A stretch of 64,000 nucleotides of DNA from Alphaproteobacteria bacterium (GCA_016794145.1 JAEUKP010000024.1:1-64000), one strand, 5' to 3'. Shown: positions 43,303 through 52,794, counted from the stretch's first letter. The notes: generated by a model from the sequence alone, not told the origin. A program made the numbers and translations.

Positions 43303-44559
43303 TTAGAGCGCTAAATTAAAGTTAGGAAACGCCGGCCCATTTTTATGTCCATTTTCATCTGGAATTTCTAATTTCCATGCGCCTTCATCTTGACCAGATT
43401 TTAATCCACCAGCATGAAGAACATAACAGCCAGGATTAACTTCCGTGATTTGCCTTAAAAACGCCTCCGCTATTTTATCAAGAGACATTCCCTTAAACCG
43501 GTCCAAAATAGTCTGAGGAATCAACCCTAAGACGGCGCTACGATTGAATTGAAACCAAAGTTGCACTTTAAATTCCACCTGAGGTTTAAAATGAAAAGCA
43601 GGCGGTTCTTGACAACTATCTCTAACGCCTCCTGCAGAAAATAAAAAATCACCGATTCCATAAGGTTCACAAATAACCAAAACATCATCAAAAGCGCGCT
43701 TAAATGCATCCCTTACGGTCCCTGGAAACATAACCATGTTTCTATCAAAACGTTTATATCCCATTCGCTCTAATTTATCCCAAATCAGTGCTCTTTTCTT
43801 ACCTGGCCTGTTGCCTTGTTCGATCTGCCCCAGCCTTTCATCGCATTCCCCGTAGTCATTGTAGTAAAGGCGAGCAGCATGCAGCGCAAAATTCTCTGAT
43901 GTTCTATCTTTCAGGACTGCAAGTATTCCTCTTGCCATATCAGCACATGGAGATTCTTCTGCCTGACTTGACGCCTCTCTTTTTCCTCTTATAAAATCCA
44001 AAATCGTAAGAGAATAAAGAATATCGAACAATTCTACGTCTCTAATCTCTAGCCCATCTTCTAATCTCTGCAAAAGCGATTCCTTCCATGCCTTAATCCA
44101 TTCATCTCCGGGATAAACATTAAGCCCGGCAATGTTATGCAGCATATAGCGGAAATCCTTGAAAGAAGGCGTGGGTAAGGCAGTATACAAATTATTTGCG
44201 AACAATTTTTCCTGAATTGCCGCTGAAGGTTGTACATTTGTAATATGATAAGCCTTTATCAGTAAAATAACATGATCAATAGACGGTGAATCATTTTGCA
44301 TTTTTTTCAATAAAGATTCCTCAAATAGACGAATTTGAGACAGAAGATATAATTTAGCATCAAAAAGATCTTTTGCGGAGCTAAAGAGATGCGGAAGATC
44401 TCCCTTTCTCAAAAACAATCGTCCAGCAGATAAAAGAAGGAAGGCTTGACTCTTGAAACCTGTAGCCGCTTGATATGATTCACCCCACTCCCGCTGAAAA
44501 TCATCAGCAGAAATCTTTCTTGAAGGACCTTCAGCAAAAGCATCAAAAAAATCTGACAT
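43303..44559 (-). CDS. Large unrecognised protein
   Basis: The 418-residue protein has a helical N-terminal two-thirds (about 1-280) with repeated helix pairs, and a more mixed C-terminal part (about 285-418) containing FKPQVEFKVQLWFQF. There is no signal peptide or membrane span, so it is probably cytoplasmic. I recognise no family. It converges with purL, 40 bases away, and is AT-rich. AAGAAGTGGG upstream may be the ribosome binding site. Confidence 0.7.
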   Translation of the reverse strand: MSDFFDAFAEGPSRKISADDFQREWGESYQAATGFKSQAFLLLSAGRLFLRKGDLPHLFSSAKDLFDAKLYLLSQIRLFEESLLKKMQNDSPSIDHVILLIKAYHITNVQPSAAIQEKLFANNLYTALPTPSFKDFRYMLHNIAGLNVYPGDEWIKAWKESLLQRLEDGLEIRDVELFDILYSLTILDFIRGKREASSQAEESPCADMARGILAVLKDRTSENFALHAARLYYNDYGECDERLGQIEQGNRPGKKRALIWDKLERMGYKRFDRNMVMFPGTVRDAFKRAFDDVLVICEPYGIGDFLFSAGGVRDSCQEPPAFHFKPQVEFKVQLWFQFNRSAVLGLIPQTILDRFKGMSLDKIAEAFLRQITEVNPGCYVLHAGGLKSGQDEGAWKLEIPDENGHKNGPAFPNFNLAL

Positions 44560-44621
44560 GACAACAAACCCACTTCTTTATTTTTAATAAGCCGGAGCCT
44601 ATAGCAAACTTTAAACTTATG

Positions 44622-45062
44622 TCAATTTAATTTTTGCTGGGGTTCTGTAGATTGATGGCATTCTCTGGCGGCCAAATTGATTTCTTTCCTGACATCGTCT
44701 ATGTTCTTTCTTATAGACTCCCTATCATTAGACGTATCATCGTTGGTATATTGGACAACCATACGCATCCACAATCGGAAAACAGCCGCATTCACAGCAT
44801 TTTGGGCATTTTCTAAATCTTCTAGAGCTTCTTTCTGATATTTTTTAAGAAAATACTCACAAATCTGATTATCTTTACTCCCTTTATATCCTACAACTCT
44901 CAGAGAATGCTCCAACACCACACGGTTAGCATTGGTTATGATTGCATTGTCTTCAAGAGAAGAGGGATCTTCAGGGCCATCAAAAGGATGTAGAATTGCA
45001 TTTGCTACTGCAAAAGCAACACTTAATCCCCCCAAACATTTGGCCACTATTTTATAATTCAT
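44622..45062 (-). CDS. Putative exported protein of unknown function
   Basis: The 146-residue protein starts at 45062, preceded by AGAGGA seven bases upstream; a longer frame from 45137 lacks one. Its first 22 residues, MNYKIVAKCLGGLSVAFAVANA, look like a signal peptide or membrane anchor. The remainder is helical and charged, with Cys near 69 and 137. I recognise no family. It lies 62 bases upstream of the 43303 gene on the same strand and may share its transcript. Confidence 0.65.
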   Translation of the reverse strand: MNYKIVAKCLGGLSVAFAVANAILHPFDGPEDPSSLEDNAIITNANRVVLEHSLRVVGYKGSKDNQICEYFLKKYQKEALEDLENAQNAVNAAVFRLWMRMVVQYTNDDTSNDRESIRKNIDDVRKEINLAARECHQSTEPQQKLN

Positions 45063-45242
45063 ACAATCCTCTATGATTTTATTTTTCTTTCTGTTAAAGG
45101 GTTTCTCAAAATATGTCAAATAATCTTTTGTTGGCAAGCAGAGCCATTCCTTGACTTTTGCCTCTGTTCATGCGAAGACAGAGGCCAGAAAAAGGCGGTT
45201 TGCTTCGGCCATATCGGTTGACGGTCAAGTACAGTCCTCTAT

Positions 45243-45289
45243 CGTCATGCCCGCAGTACAAAGCACATTCTGTGCTCCGCGGGGATGAC
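45243..45289. repeat. GTCAT-type repeat with long interior
   Basis: CGTCATGCCCGCAG (from 45243) and CCGCGGGGATGAC (45277-45289) are imperfect complements around an inner hairpin AAAGCACA/TGTGCT. It has GTCAT at both ends in inverted sense. Confidence 0.6.
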
Positions 45290-45359
45290 AAAGATGAGAA
45301 GGTCTGTTCTTCACTGTCCACCGACATCATCGAAACCGACCCTCCTTTTTTACACCTTC

Positions 45360-45424
45360 GTCATCCCTGCGAAAGCAGGGATCTCATAGGTTAAGATTGA
45401 GATTCCGGCTTTCGCCGGAATGAC
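45360..45424. repeat. Paired opposed GTCAT hairpins upstream of pnp
   Basis: GTCATCCCTGCGAAAGCAGGGATCT (45360 onward) and its inverted partner GATTCCGGCTTTCGCCGGAATGAC (to 45424) make two hairpins facing each other across about 17 bases. This is the arrangement seen inside the two miniature elements, but here without the TA-flanked terminal repeats. Confidence 0.75.
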
Positions 45425-45459
45425 GCATCTTTAAAAAACAACTTTGAAAGGTAAACTGT

Positions 45460-47610
45460 ATGTTTAAAACATTCCGCCAAGAAATTGATTTTGCAGGCAA
45501 AAAAATAATTCTTGAAACTGGAAAAATCGCCCGTCAAGCCGACGGTGCTGTTATGGCCACGATGGGGGGCACGTCTGTTTTGTGTACCGCCGTTGCGGCA
45601 AAATCGGTGAAAGCCGGTCAGGATTTCTTCCCTTTAACCGTTCACTATTTTGAAAAATTCTATGCAGCCGGACGTATTCCTGGCGGATTCTTCAAACGCG
45701 AAACCAAACCTTCGGACGCAGAAACATTGATTGCCCGTCTGATCGACCGCCCGATTCGCCCTCTGTTCCCGGAAGAATTCCTGAACGAAGTGCAAATCGT
45801 TTGTACCACCATGTCGCATGATGGTGAACACTTCCCTGATATCCTGGCATTAATCGGATCATCTGCCGCGCTGTGCCTTGCTGGCGTTCCATTTATGGGC
45901 CCGGTTGCCGGATGCCGCGTCGGGTACAAAAACGGTCAATACCTGATCAACCCAAGCATCTCGGAAATGGAAGGCTCTGCGCTGGATCTGGTTGTTGCCG
46001 GTACCACCGAAGGCGTTCTGATGGTTGAGTCCGAAGCCAAGGAATTGGATGAATCGACCATGCTCGGGGCTGTTATGGCCGGATGGAAATCTTTCCAACC
46101 TGTGATCCAAGGCATTATTTCTCTTGCTGAAAAAGCCGCGAAAGAACCATGGGACGTTCCAACAGTTCCGGACCACATCACCGCGATGGAATCCGCCCTT
46201 AAAGCAAAATACGAAGGGCAATTCCGCGAGGCCTATGGCATCCGTGTCAAACAAGATCGTTATGCCGCTGTTGGCGCCGTAAAAGATGCGGCGATCGTAG
46301 AATTCACCAATGACGACGCCGGAATCAGCAAAGAAGCCGTGGCCAATGCCTGCTTCAAACTGGAATCCGCTGTCGTGCGCGGTGACATCCTGAAAACCAA
46401 AACCCGTATTGATGGCCGGACAACCTCGGACATTCGCCCGATCGTGTGCGAAGTCGGTATTCTGCCACGCGTTCACGGGTCGGCTCTCTTTACACGTGGC
46501 GAAACCCAAGCGATTGTGGTCACCACGTTGGGAACCGGTCAAGACGAACAACTGATTGACTCGATCATCGGGGAATATAAAGAAGCGTTTATGTTGCACT
46601 ATAACTTCCCACCTTACTCGGTTGGTGAGTGTGGTCGCATGGGTGCCCCCGGACGTCGTGAAATCGGTCATGGGAAACTCGCATGGCGCGCCATTCACCC
46701 CTTGATTCCGGCCGCCGAAGATTTCCCGTACACCCTGCGCGTGGTATCGGAAATCACTGAGTCGAACGGATCGTCGTCGATGGCAACTGTCTGCGGAACA
46801 TCCCTCTCTCTGATGGATGCTGGCGTTCCTCTGCCAAAACCGATTGCAGGGATTGCCATGGGTCTGATTAAAGACGGCAGTGATTTTGCTGTTCTCTCGG
46901 ACATTCTGGGTGATGAAGATCACTTGGGCGATATGGACTTTAAAGTCGCGGGGACCGCCGACGGGATCACCGCTTTGCAAATGGACATCAAGATCACCTC
47001 GATCACCGAGGAAATCATGAAAATCGCTCTGGCACAGGCCCAACAAGGTCGCCTGCACATCCTTGGCGAAATGTCCAAAGCATTGAACACATCCCGCGGA
47101 GAAATCAGCCAATTTGCTCCACAAATGGCGGTCATCAATATCCCGACCGACAAAATCCGTGAAGTCATTGGAACCGGCGGGAAAGTCATTCGCGAGATCA
47201 TCGAAAAAACCGGTGCGAAAATCGATATCGAAGACGACGGAACCATCAAAATTTCCGCAGTCGAAGGATCGGCGATCGACATGGCCATCGAAATCATCCG
47301 TGGCATCACCGACGAACCTGAAGTCAACAAAGTCTACAACGGCAAAGTCGTGAAAATCATGGACTTTGGGGCCTTTGTGAACTTTATGGGCGGTCGTGAC
47401 GGTCTGGTTCACATTTCCGAACTGGCCGACCATCGCGTAGCCAAAACCACCGATGTCGTATCCGAAGGCCAGGACGTCAAAGTCATGGTGACCGGATTTG
47501 ACGATCGCGGCAAAATCAAATTGTCGATGAAACGCGTGGATCAAGCCACCGGCGAACCGATTGCGCCAAAACCAAAAGAAGACCGCGCTGACGAACAAGC
47601 CGCAGGTTAA
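45460..47610 (+). CDS. pnp: Polyribonucleotide nucleotidyltransferase (PNPase)
   Basis: PNPase is the phosphorolytic 3'-5' exoribonuclease of the RNA degradosome. The 716 residues hold RNase PH domain 1 (about 10-145), a helical linker, RNase PH domain 2 (about 315-545, with [12 protein letters not shown] at its start), a KH domain (about 555-615, with [11 protein letters not shown]) and an S1 domain (about 622-690). AAAGGT precedes the ATG. It is not next to rpsO, its usual neighbour. Codons end mostly in G/C. A terminator follows at 47631. Confidence 0.98.
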   Translation: MFKTFRQEIDFAGKKIILETGKIARQADGAVMATMGGTSVLCTAVAAKSVKAGQDFFPLTVHYFEKFYAAGRIPGGFFKRETKPSDAETLIARLIDRPIRPLFPEEFLNEVQIVCTTMSHDGEHFPDILALIGSSAALCLAGVPFMGPVAGCRVGYKNGQYLINPSISEMEGSALDLVVAGTTEGVLMVESEAKELDESTMLGAVMAGWKSFQPVIQGIISLAEKAAKEPWDVPTVPDHITAMESALKAKYEGQFREAYGIRVKQDRYAAVGAVKDAAIVEFTNDDAGISKEAVANACFKLESAVVRGDILKTKTRIDGRTTSDIRPIVCEVGILPRVHGSALFTRGETQAIVVTTLGTGQDEQLIDSIIGEYKEAFMLHYNFPPYSVGECGRMGAPGRREIGHGKLAWRAIHPLIPAAEDFPYTLRVVSEITESNGSSSMATVCGTSLSLMDAGVPLPKPIAGIAMGLIKDGSDFAVLSDILGDEDHLGDMDFKVAGTADGITALQMDIKITSITEEIMKIALAQAQQGRLHILGEMSKALNTSRGEISQFAPQMAVINIPTDKIREVIGTGGKVIREIIEKTGAKIDIEDDGTIKISAVEGSAIDMAIEIIRGITDEPEVNKVYNGKVVKIMDFGAFVNFMGGRDGLVHISELADHRVAKTTDVVSEGQDVKVMVTGFDDRGKIKLSMKRVDQATGEPIAPKPKEDRADEQAAG

Positions 47611-47630
47611 GTCTTTCAAGATACTGTTTT

Positions 47631-47660
47631 AAATCCTCCCCCAACGGGGAGGATTTTTTT
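47631..47660 (+). terminator. Rho-independent terminator after pnp
   Basis: AAATCCTCCCC (47631-47641) pairs with GGGGAGGATTT (47646-47656) over a 4-base loop, followed by more T. It begins 21 bases past the pnp stop. Confidence 0.92.
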
Positions 47661-47727
47661 ATTGACAACAAATATCAAGTTATATTATGTGAATTATTGT
47701 ATTCTTATAAAAAAGGAGATTATAAAA

Positions 47728-48054
47728 ATGAGTTGTGACGACAATTGGTATGAGCATATAATCCAGACAATATCCGCAGTACTTCACAAAGATGCGAGCG
47801 TTCAAGAATTTGCAGCATCTTTCTATGAACTTGATTCTTCTATAGTTGGCCCTAATGCTAATCTTAATGAGATACGCGATATCCTTAAAAAGGCAGTTTC
47901 TCTATATGGCAAAAAAGATGTTCTGGAAATTGTTGGGTGTGCCGCACTTACAGAAGAAAAAAATTCACTTCTTCAAACCTATCTTGAGAATTGGTTTTTA
48001 ACCAACAACACTATCCCCTCTTCACCCCCACAAGAACCAAGCCCCTCGCCATAA
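47728..48054 (+). CDS. Small unrecognised protein with a Pro-rich tail
   Basis: The 108-residue protein starts at 47728, nine bases after AAAGGAG; an earlier in-frame ATG at 47662 has no binding site and lies at the pnp terminator. It is helical and acidic, and ends in a Pro/Ser-rich tail (PSSPPQEPSPSP). No signal peptide or family is evident. A hairpin at 48101 separates it from the convergent gene. Confidence 0.6.
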   Translation: MSCDDNWYEHIIQTISAVLHKDASVQEFAASFYELDSSIVGPNANLNEIRDILKKAVSLYGKKDVLEIVGCAALTEEKNSLLQTYLENWFLTNNTIPSSPPQEPSPSP

Positions 48055-48100
48055 AACAATCCCTAAAGCTATCACCTACATCAAAGAAAGTATTGTCATC

Positions 48101-48129
48101 CAAAACCTCTGTGAATTCCAGAGGTTTTG
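48101..48129. terminator. Possible bidirectional terminator between convergent genes
   Basis: CAAAACCTCTG (48101-48111) and CAGAGGTTTTG (48119-48129) form a perfect 11-base stem with a 7-base loop. The T run is within the stem and not after it on either strand, so efficiency is uncertain. It lies between the genes ending at 48054 and 48167. Confidence 0.5.
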
Positions 48130-48166
48130 AATCGCGTATTGATAAAAATTTCCACATGTCACGAGG

Positions 48167-48628
48167 TTAGGTTGGAAATGGCCCATAAACATTGCCTGGA
48201 GCATTTCCATGGATATTAGAACCAGGGTTGTTTCCATGGATATCTTGGGGCTCATTTCCTTGAATATTTTGCCCGCTGCTCGCAAAATCGTTTCCTGGGG
48301 AGGAATAAATTACTTCGGTCGGCGGAGAAAGGTTTACAAATCCAGTGTCTTCAGGGGGGGGATCTACAACAGAATCTGCTATCGAATCAACTCCAACTGG
48401 ATCAACAACAGTCCCAGATAAAGTGGAGACGCCGGAGACCACATCTGAACCGGCATCCAAGGCATTACCAACATCCAAACAGTCCCCAATAAAGTCGATT
48501 GCAGTACACGCGTCTTTAATGAGTAGCGCTTGAGCAGCAGTCCCTATAACTGCTTTAGCAGCAGCGCCTGCAAAAAGCTTAGTAAGAATTACTTTTCCTA
48601 TTATAAGTTCCAATCCACCTAGAAGCAT
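48167..48628 (-). CDS. Unrecognised protein with hydrophobic start and short C-terminal repeats
   Basis: The 153-residue protein has a hydrophobic, Ala-rich first 40 residues that could insert into or cross the membrane, an acidic Val/Asp/Ser-rich middle, and a C-terminal run of imperfect repeats (NIQGNEP, DIHGNNPG, NIHGNAPG). GGAAGGAA precedes the ATG. I recognise no family. The plan (hydrophobic start, acidic low-complexity middle, repeat tail) suggests a surface or secreted protein, as inference. Confidence 0.6.
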   Translation of the reverse strand: MLLGGLELIIGKVILTKLFAGAAAKAVIGTAAQALLIKDACTAIDFIGDCLDVGNALDAGSDVVSGVSTLSGTVVDPVGVDSIADSVVDPPPEDTGFVNLSPPTEVIYSSPGNDFASSGQNIQGNEPQDIHGNNPGSNIHGNAPGNVYGPFPT

Positions 48629-49158
48629 AATCTTATTCCTTCCATAAAAAATGTTAAAAAAGCCTATGACACTTTTTATAAAGTGCCATTGATCATCAAG
48701 TATATGTTGTTAAATTCAGAGAGTTGATAAACGCTTATACTTCAAATTAACCTCCTGTTTATAAACCAGAACAGACAATATCCGCTCCAGATTCTATTAT
48801 TTTAAAAAATACCGAGGGAAGTGGTTTTAAAAGACAGAACTCCACATAACACGGTACCTAAACAGGACCATAGCGTGGTGTTCGCTATAGCGCTTCTTAG
48901 CTTTTTTTACGCGGCGCAAGCTGCCCTTTTAAATTCCGCGAATATTGGCGAATGAAACCAATAGTTACGATCATACAAACATAAAATTATAATTAAATCA
49001 ATATTTAAGATGTTAAATAATTTTGTTGAAAAACAAATTGGAATTATAATACTATTTCTGACCAATTTTTTGATCATAAAATAAAGCCGTCCATTGCTTT
49101 ACCGAAAGCAATACCTGCGATATATTGCTCTATCAAACAAAAGATTGGTTTTTGAAAT
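48629..49158. other. AT-rich gap of 530 bases upstream of glpQ
   Basis: No supported gene is seen on either strand. It holds hairpin ATAGCG/CGCTAT (about 48872-48890) with TTTTTTT shortly downstream, and hairpin ATTGCTTT/AAAGCAAT (49093-49112) in the glpQ leader. The stretch 48970-49080 is extremely AT-rich. A small RNA ending near 48910 is possible but not supported by a clear promoter. Confidence 0.4.
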
Positions 49159-49905
49159 ATGCCTCTTAAGCTTCCTACTATTATCGGACATCGCGGTGCA
49201 AAGGCTTATGCCCCCGAAAATACTATCGAATCCATTCATACTGCAGCCGATATGGGCTGCAAATGGGTTGAACTGGATGTCAAACTTACCAAGGACTCCG
49301 TACCGATTATTATGCATGATGATGACCTTGACCGCACAACAAACGGACATGGCCCCGTCGCACAAATCACTTACGCTGACCTCTGCCATCTTGAGGCCGG
49401 TAGCTGGTTTTCCGAGAGTTTTTCGGGGATTAAGATTCCAACACTCGAAGAAGCCATCGAGGTTATCCTTGCCCGCGACCTTGGCGTCAATCTTGAGATC
49501 AAGCCTTGCCCCGGTCGCGAAAAAGAAACGGCTGAAGCAATGCTTGACCACCTCTCGCAATTCTGGGATGACCGTGATCGTTTATTGATTTCCAGTTTCT
49601 CTCATGTCTCTCTTGAGATCGCAGCAGAAATGGCTGAAGACTGGTATCGGGGGCTTCTTCTTGAATCAGACCCCATCCCCAATTGGTTAGAACTGGCTGA
49701 TTATCTGGAGGTAACAACAATCAATATTGATGGAAGAACCGCAGAAAGAGAGTTTGTAGAAGATATTTTAGACACACAACGGATGATCCTTGCCTATACA
49801 ATCAATGACCCACAGCTTGCCCTACAATTGCGACAATGGGGTGTTGATGCGATGTTCACAGATGACCCAGATGCAGTGAATGAAACACTATTCAAACCCC
49901 ATTAA
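49159..49905 (+). CDS. Glycerophosphodiester phosphodiesterase
   Basis: The 248-residue protein of the GDPD family begins with IIGHRGAKAYAPENTIESI (catalytic His and Glu), followed by WVELDVKLTKDSVPIIMHDDDLDRTT with the metal-binding Glu/Asp and second His, and NLEIKP further on. It hydrolyses glycerophosphodiesters to glycerol 3-phosphate and an alcohol. There is no signal peptide, so it is of the cytoplasmic (UgpQ-like) type. It converges with nusB, nine bases away. Confidence 0.92.
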   Translation: MPLKLPTIIGHRGAKAYAPENTIESIHTAADMGCKWVELDVKLTKDSVPIIMHDDDLDRTTNGHGPVAQITYADLCHLEAGSWFSESFSGIKIPTLEEAIEVILARDLGVNLEIKPCPGREKETAEAMLDHLSQFWDDRDRLLISSFSHVSLEIAAEMAEDWYRGLLLESDPIPNWLELADYLEVTTINIDGRTAEREFVEDILDTQRMILAYTINDPQLALQLRQWGVDAMFTDDPDAVNETLFKPH

Positions 49906-49913
49906 AAATGCGA

Positions 49914-50384
49914 TTAAGCTGCAACACGTAGCTCTTTCGACAAGGCATCCAGAACGGCATTGACCAATTTGGGTTCCGAAGATTCAAAAAAACTCGATGT
50001 GATATTCATATAATCCGATATAATGATAGGTGCATCAATATCATGATGCGCCATCAGTTCATACGCACCACACACCAGGATAGATGTCAAAAGCGGTTCA
50101 ACATTATTTGCCAGTTTTAAACGCGGTTGAATAATTTGTTGCAAATCCCCCCATCGATCTGTGACCCCGGCCAATATATTACGAAACAAAGGCTGATCAG
50201 GGGGGATCATCTGGGCATGATGTGGTCCACCATCCTCTAGATCCATTCCGATGCGATGGGTTATAAATTCATCATGTAGTTTTGACGGGGGTTCCTTATT
50301 CTGAATTGCTTGATAAACGGCTTGGACCGCAAATAATCGGGCTGCTGTCTTACGCGCCTTCAAAGACCCTTTGGCTGTCGACAT
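49914..50384 (-). CDS. nusB: Transcription antitermination protein NusB
   Basis: NusB joins NusE in antitermination of rRNA operons. The 156-residue all-helical protein begins TAKGSLKARKTAARLFAVQAVYQ and has LLTSILVCGAYELMAH and FVNAVLD-like (KLVNAVLDALSKELR) near the end, the usual NusB pattern. I start at the ATG at 50384, which directly follows the ribH stop and has GGAGGGG upstream; a GTG at 50399 lies within ribH. The ribH-nusB order is widely conserved. Confidence 0.95.
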   Translation of the reverse strand: MSTAKGSLKARKTAARLFAVQAVYQAIQNKEPPSKLHDEFITHRIGMDLEDGGPHHAQMIPPDQPLFRNILAGVTDRWGDLQQIIQPRLKLANNVEPLLTSILVCGAYELMAHHDIDAPIIISDYMNITSSFFESSEPKLVNAVLDALSKELRVAA

Positions 50385-50385
50385 T

Positions 50386-50883
50386 CTATACCCCTCCACA
50401 AGCTTGTTTTAACGAAAGCATTGACAAAGCCGCAAGCGCAGCTGCCCCACCCTTATTTTGATGATTTTTATCTGCACGATCAAGCGCCTGATCGATGGTT
50501 TCAACGGTTAGAATGCCATTCCCAACTGCCAAATCATGCTTGATCGAGACCTCCATAATTCCACGGGCACTTTCATTAGAGACAATCTCGTAATGCGTCG
50601 TCTCCCCGCGAATAACACACCCCAATACAACATAGGCATCGAAACAACGGCCATTCTGACGCCGCGCCGCATATTGCAAAGCAACCGGAATTTCCAAGGC
50701 CCCTGGAACAGTTATTTTTTCGAAAGTTGCACCAACATTGTTTAAGGTATCGGTCACACCGTCCATCAACATATCATTGATATCATCATAAAACCGTGCC
50801 TCAAGAATCAAAACATGCGGAGGATTCAAAAACTGTAATGCGCTAACAGCATTATGTGTGTGTCCAATGTTCACCATGTGCAA
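50386..50883 (-). CDS. ribH: 6,7-dimethyl-8-ribityllumazine synthase
   Basis: RibH catalyses the penultimate step of riboflavin synthesis. The 165-residue protein has VLILEARFYDDINDML near the start, VPGALEIPVALQYAA, VVLGCVIRGETTHYEIVSNESARG and GILTVETIDQALDRA, all lumazine synthase hallmarks. It is followed within two bases by nusB. No other riboflavin gene is in the window. Confidence 0.96.
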   Translation of the reverse strand: MHMVNIGHTHNAVSALQFLNPPHVLILEARFYDDINDMLMDGVTDTLNNVGATFEKITVPGALEIPVALQYAARRQNGRCFDAYVVLGCVIRGETTHYEIVSNESARGIMEVSIKHDLAVGNGILTVETIDQALDRADKNHQNKGGAAALAALSMLSLKQACGGV

Positions 50884-50937
50884 TAACCTTTTGGTTTTTA
50901 AAGTCTATGTTTGCATTCAAACCAAACTTGAAGAAAA

Positions 50938-51014
50938 TGGGGCGACTGATGGGGCTCGAACCCACGACCACTCGGACCACAACCGAGGGCTCTACCAGCT
51001 GAGCTACAGCCGCC
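50938..51014 (-). tRNA. tRNA-His (anticodon GUG)
   Basis: Read on the minus strand, a full cloverleaf is present. The acceptor stem is GCGGCTG/CAGTCGC, the D arm begins GCTC, the anticodon stem CTCGG/CCGAG holds loop TTGTGGT with anticodon GTG, and the T arm is GTGGG/CCCAT. An extra G precedes the acceptor stem opposite discriminator C73, the classical histidine identity pair, although many alphaproteobacterial tRNA-His lack a genome-encoded G-1. CCA is encoded in the DNA. Confidence 0.96.
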
Positions 51015-51029
51015 ACAAGAGAGGATCTT

Positions 51030-51058
51030 CTTATGCTTAAAATATCTTCATTTGTCCA
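51030..51058 (-). promoter_or_regulatory. Possible promoter of tRNA-His
   Basis: On the minus strand TGGACA (58-53 of 510xx) is followed after 17 bases by CATAAG (51035-51030), placing a start a few bases before the tRNA. Weak but correctly spaced. Confidence 0.35.
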
Positions 51059-51174
51059 GTGAAAAAATCATATATTTTTGTGGACGATGCCATATAACTA
51101 TGCTAACTAACATTCAAATCAAGCATGCCAGCCATGCATTTTACTCATATTTAACATTGTATTGGGAGATCTCT

Positions 51175-52629
51175 ATGACATCATCAACTGGCGTAAAAGT
51201 CAAAAGCGCCGCAGAATTCGTTAAGTTTATCACTGAAAATGCGATTGTCTATGTTGATTTTGTGTTTGCAGATTTGCGCGGAAAGCAACAGCATACAACA
51301 CAACATGTCACAACAATTGATGAAGATTTGTTAAAAACAGGTATTTATTTTGATGGTTCATCGATTGCGGGGTGGAAGGCCATTAACGAGTCCGATATGA
51401 TTTTGATGCCTGACTATAACAAAATAGCAATGGACCCATTTGCTGCACAACCGACTGTTAAAATCTACTGTGATGTTTATGAGCCGTCAAAAAAAGCAGA
51501 TGGTTCCGGCGGAGGCCAACCCTATTCCCGGTGCCCGCGTTCCGTTGCAAAAGCTGCGGTGAAATATATGTCGACAACTGGAATCGGTGATGCTGCGTTC
51601 TTTGGACCAGAGGCTGAATTCTTCATTTTCGATGATGTGCGTTACTCTGTAAAAATGAACAAGGTTGGCTTTGAAGTTGATAGCATCGAAAGCCCCCACA
51701 ACACTGATAAAATCTATGGTGAAGGCAATCTGGCACACCGGGCAGCCGTCAAAGGTGGATATTTTCCTGATGCCCCGATTGATACGGGGAGCGATATCCG
51801 CGCTGAAATGCTCTCTGTCATTCACGGAATGGGCGTTGAAGTTGAAAAACATCACCATGAAGTTGCAACAGCCCAGCATGAGTTAGGTATTAAATTCTCG
51901 ACCCTTGTCGATTGTGGTGACAACATGCAGATTTACAAATACGCTGTCCACAATGTCGCCGCAGCCTATGGCAAAACAGCAACCTTTATGCCAAAACCAA
52001 TGTTTGGTGACAACGGTTCTGGAATGCATGTCCATCAATCGATCTGGAAAGGATCAACCCCCTTGTTTGCAGGGGATTTATATGCCGGACTATCTGAAAC
52101 CGCTCTCTTTTATATTGGCGGGATCATTAAACATGCGAAAGCATTAAATGCTTTTACCAACCCAACAACCAATAGCTATAAACGCTTGGTCCCAGGATAC
52201 GAGGCTCCTGTCTTATTGGCTTATTCATCCCGCAACCGCTCTGCCTCTTGCCGTATCCCGCATTCTGCTTCACCAAAAGGGAAACGTGTTGAGGTTCGCT
52301 TCCCTGATCCTTGCGCAAACCCATATTTGGCTTACGCAGCGATGCTTATGGCTGGACTGGATGGAATTCAGAATAAGATTCATCCCGGCGAAGCCCATGA
52401 TAAGAATCTTTACGATCTGCCTCCTGAAGAACTTGCAAAAGTTCCAACTGTCTGTGGCTCACTTCGCGAGGCATTAAATGCTCTGAAATCGGATCATGCC
52501 TTCCTCACAGCAGGCGGCGTCTTTTCCGAAGACCTGATCAATGCCTTTATTGATCTGAAAATGGAAGAAGTCATGGCCTATGAAACAATGCCGCACCCTA
52601 TTGAGTACAGCCTGTATTATTCTTCATAA
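51175..52629 (+). CDS. glnA: Glutamine synthetase type I
   Basis: GlnA joins ammonia to glutamate using ATP. I start at 51175 (484 residues), after GGGAG, because the 41 residues of the longer frame from 51052 do not belong to the family. The N-terminal beta-grasp domain has VDFVFADLRGKQQH, and the catalytic domain has FDGSSIAGWKAINESDM, GPEAEFFIFDD, GDNGSGMHVHQS and NRSASCRIP. NLYDLPPEE near 405 carries the tyrosine adenylylated by GlnE in GSI-beta enzymes. glnB, often adjacent, is not here. A terminator follows. Confidence 0.97.
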   Translation: MTSSTGVKVKSAAEFVKFITENAIVYVDFVFADLRGKQQHTTQHVTTIDEDLLKTGIYFDGSSIAGWKAINESDMILMPDYNKIAMDPFAAQPTVKIYCDVYEPSKKADGSGGGQPYSRCPRSVAKAAVKYMSTTGIGDAAFFGPEAEFFIFDDVRYSVKMNKVGFEVDSIESPHNTDKIYGEGNLAHRAAVKGGYFPDAPIDTGSDIRAEMLSVIHGMGVEVEKHHHEVATAQHELGIKFSTLVDCGDNMQIYKYAVHNVAAAYGKTATFMPKPMFGDNGSGMHVHQSIWKGSTPLFAGDLYAGLSETALFYIGGIIKHAKALNAFTNPTTNSYKRLVPGYEAPVLLAYSSRNRSASCRIPHSASPKGKRVEVRFPDPCANPYLAYAAMLMAGLDGIQNKIHPGEAHDKNLYDLPPEELAKVPTVCGSLREALNALKSDHAFLTAGGVFSEDLINAFIDLKMEEVMAYETMPHPIEYSLYYSS

Positions 52630-52648
52630 ACAAGAGTTCTGCGTCCTT

Positions 52649-52676
52649 AAAACCCCGCCTTATTGGCGGGGTTTTA
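52649..52676 (+). terminator. Rho-independent terminator after glnA
   Basis: AAAACCCCGCC (52649-52659) pairs with GGCGGGGTTTT (52665-52675) over a 5-base loop. It begins 20 bases past the glnA stop. Confidence 0.92.
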
Positions 52677-52794
52677 TTAAAAGAAGGCAAAAATAAGACC
52701 AAAATATACGCCTAAAGAATATATCCTTAATTCAACTATTATTTTCTGGAAATAACCTACTATAAAGCTTATGTTTTGACCAAAATTCTAAATT

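Larger units (their letters stand above)
45063..45459. other. Repeat-rich gap upstream of pnp
   Basis: This 397-base gap separates the divergent exported-protein gene and pnp. It contains two GTCAT-type repeats (45243-45289 and 45360-45424), the hairpin-prone GCCTCTGTTCATGCGAAGACAGAGGC (45161-45186), and no supported gene. TTGACG at 45219 with TATCGT 16 bases later is a weak possible pnp promoter. Confidence 0.5.

Noticed and set aside
43303..44559. A RAP- or FASTK-like RNA-binding identity for the 418-residue protein
   Set aside because: The helical-repeat plus C-terminal domain layout is suggestive, but no family-specific motif could be recognised.
45106..45330. A 74-codon minus-strand frame upstream of pnp
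   Set aside because: It lies in GTCAT repeats and overlaps the leader of the exported-protein gene. No binding site or family is seen.
45859..47619. A 586-codon open frame on the minus strand opposite pnp
   Set aside because: It is fully antisense to a certain PNPase gene whose codon bias opens this frame. Its His/Phe/Asp-rich composition resembles no protein family.
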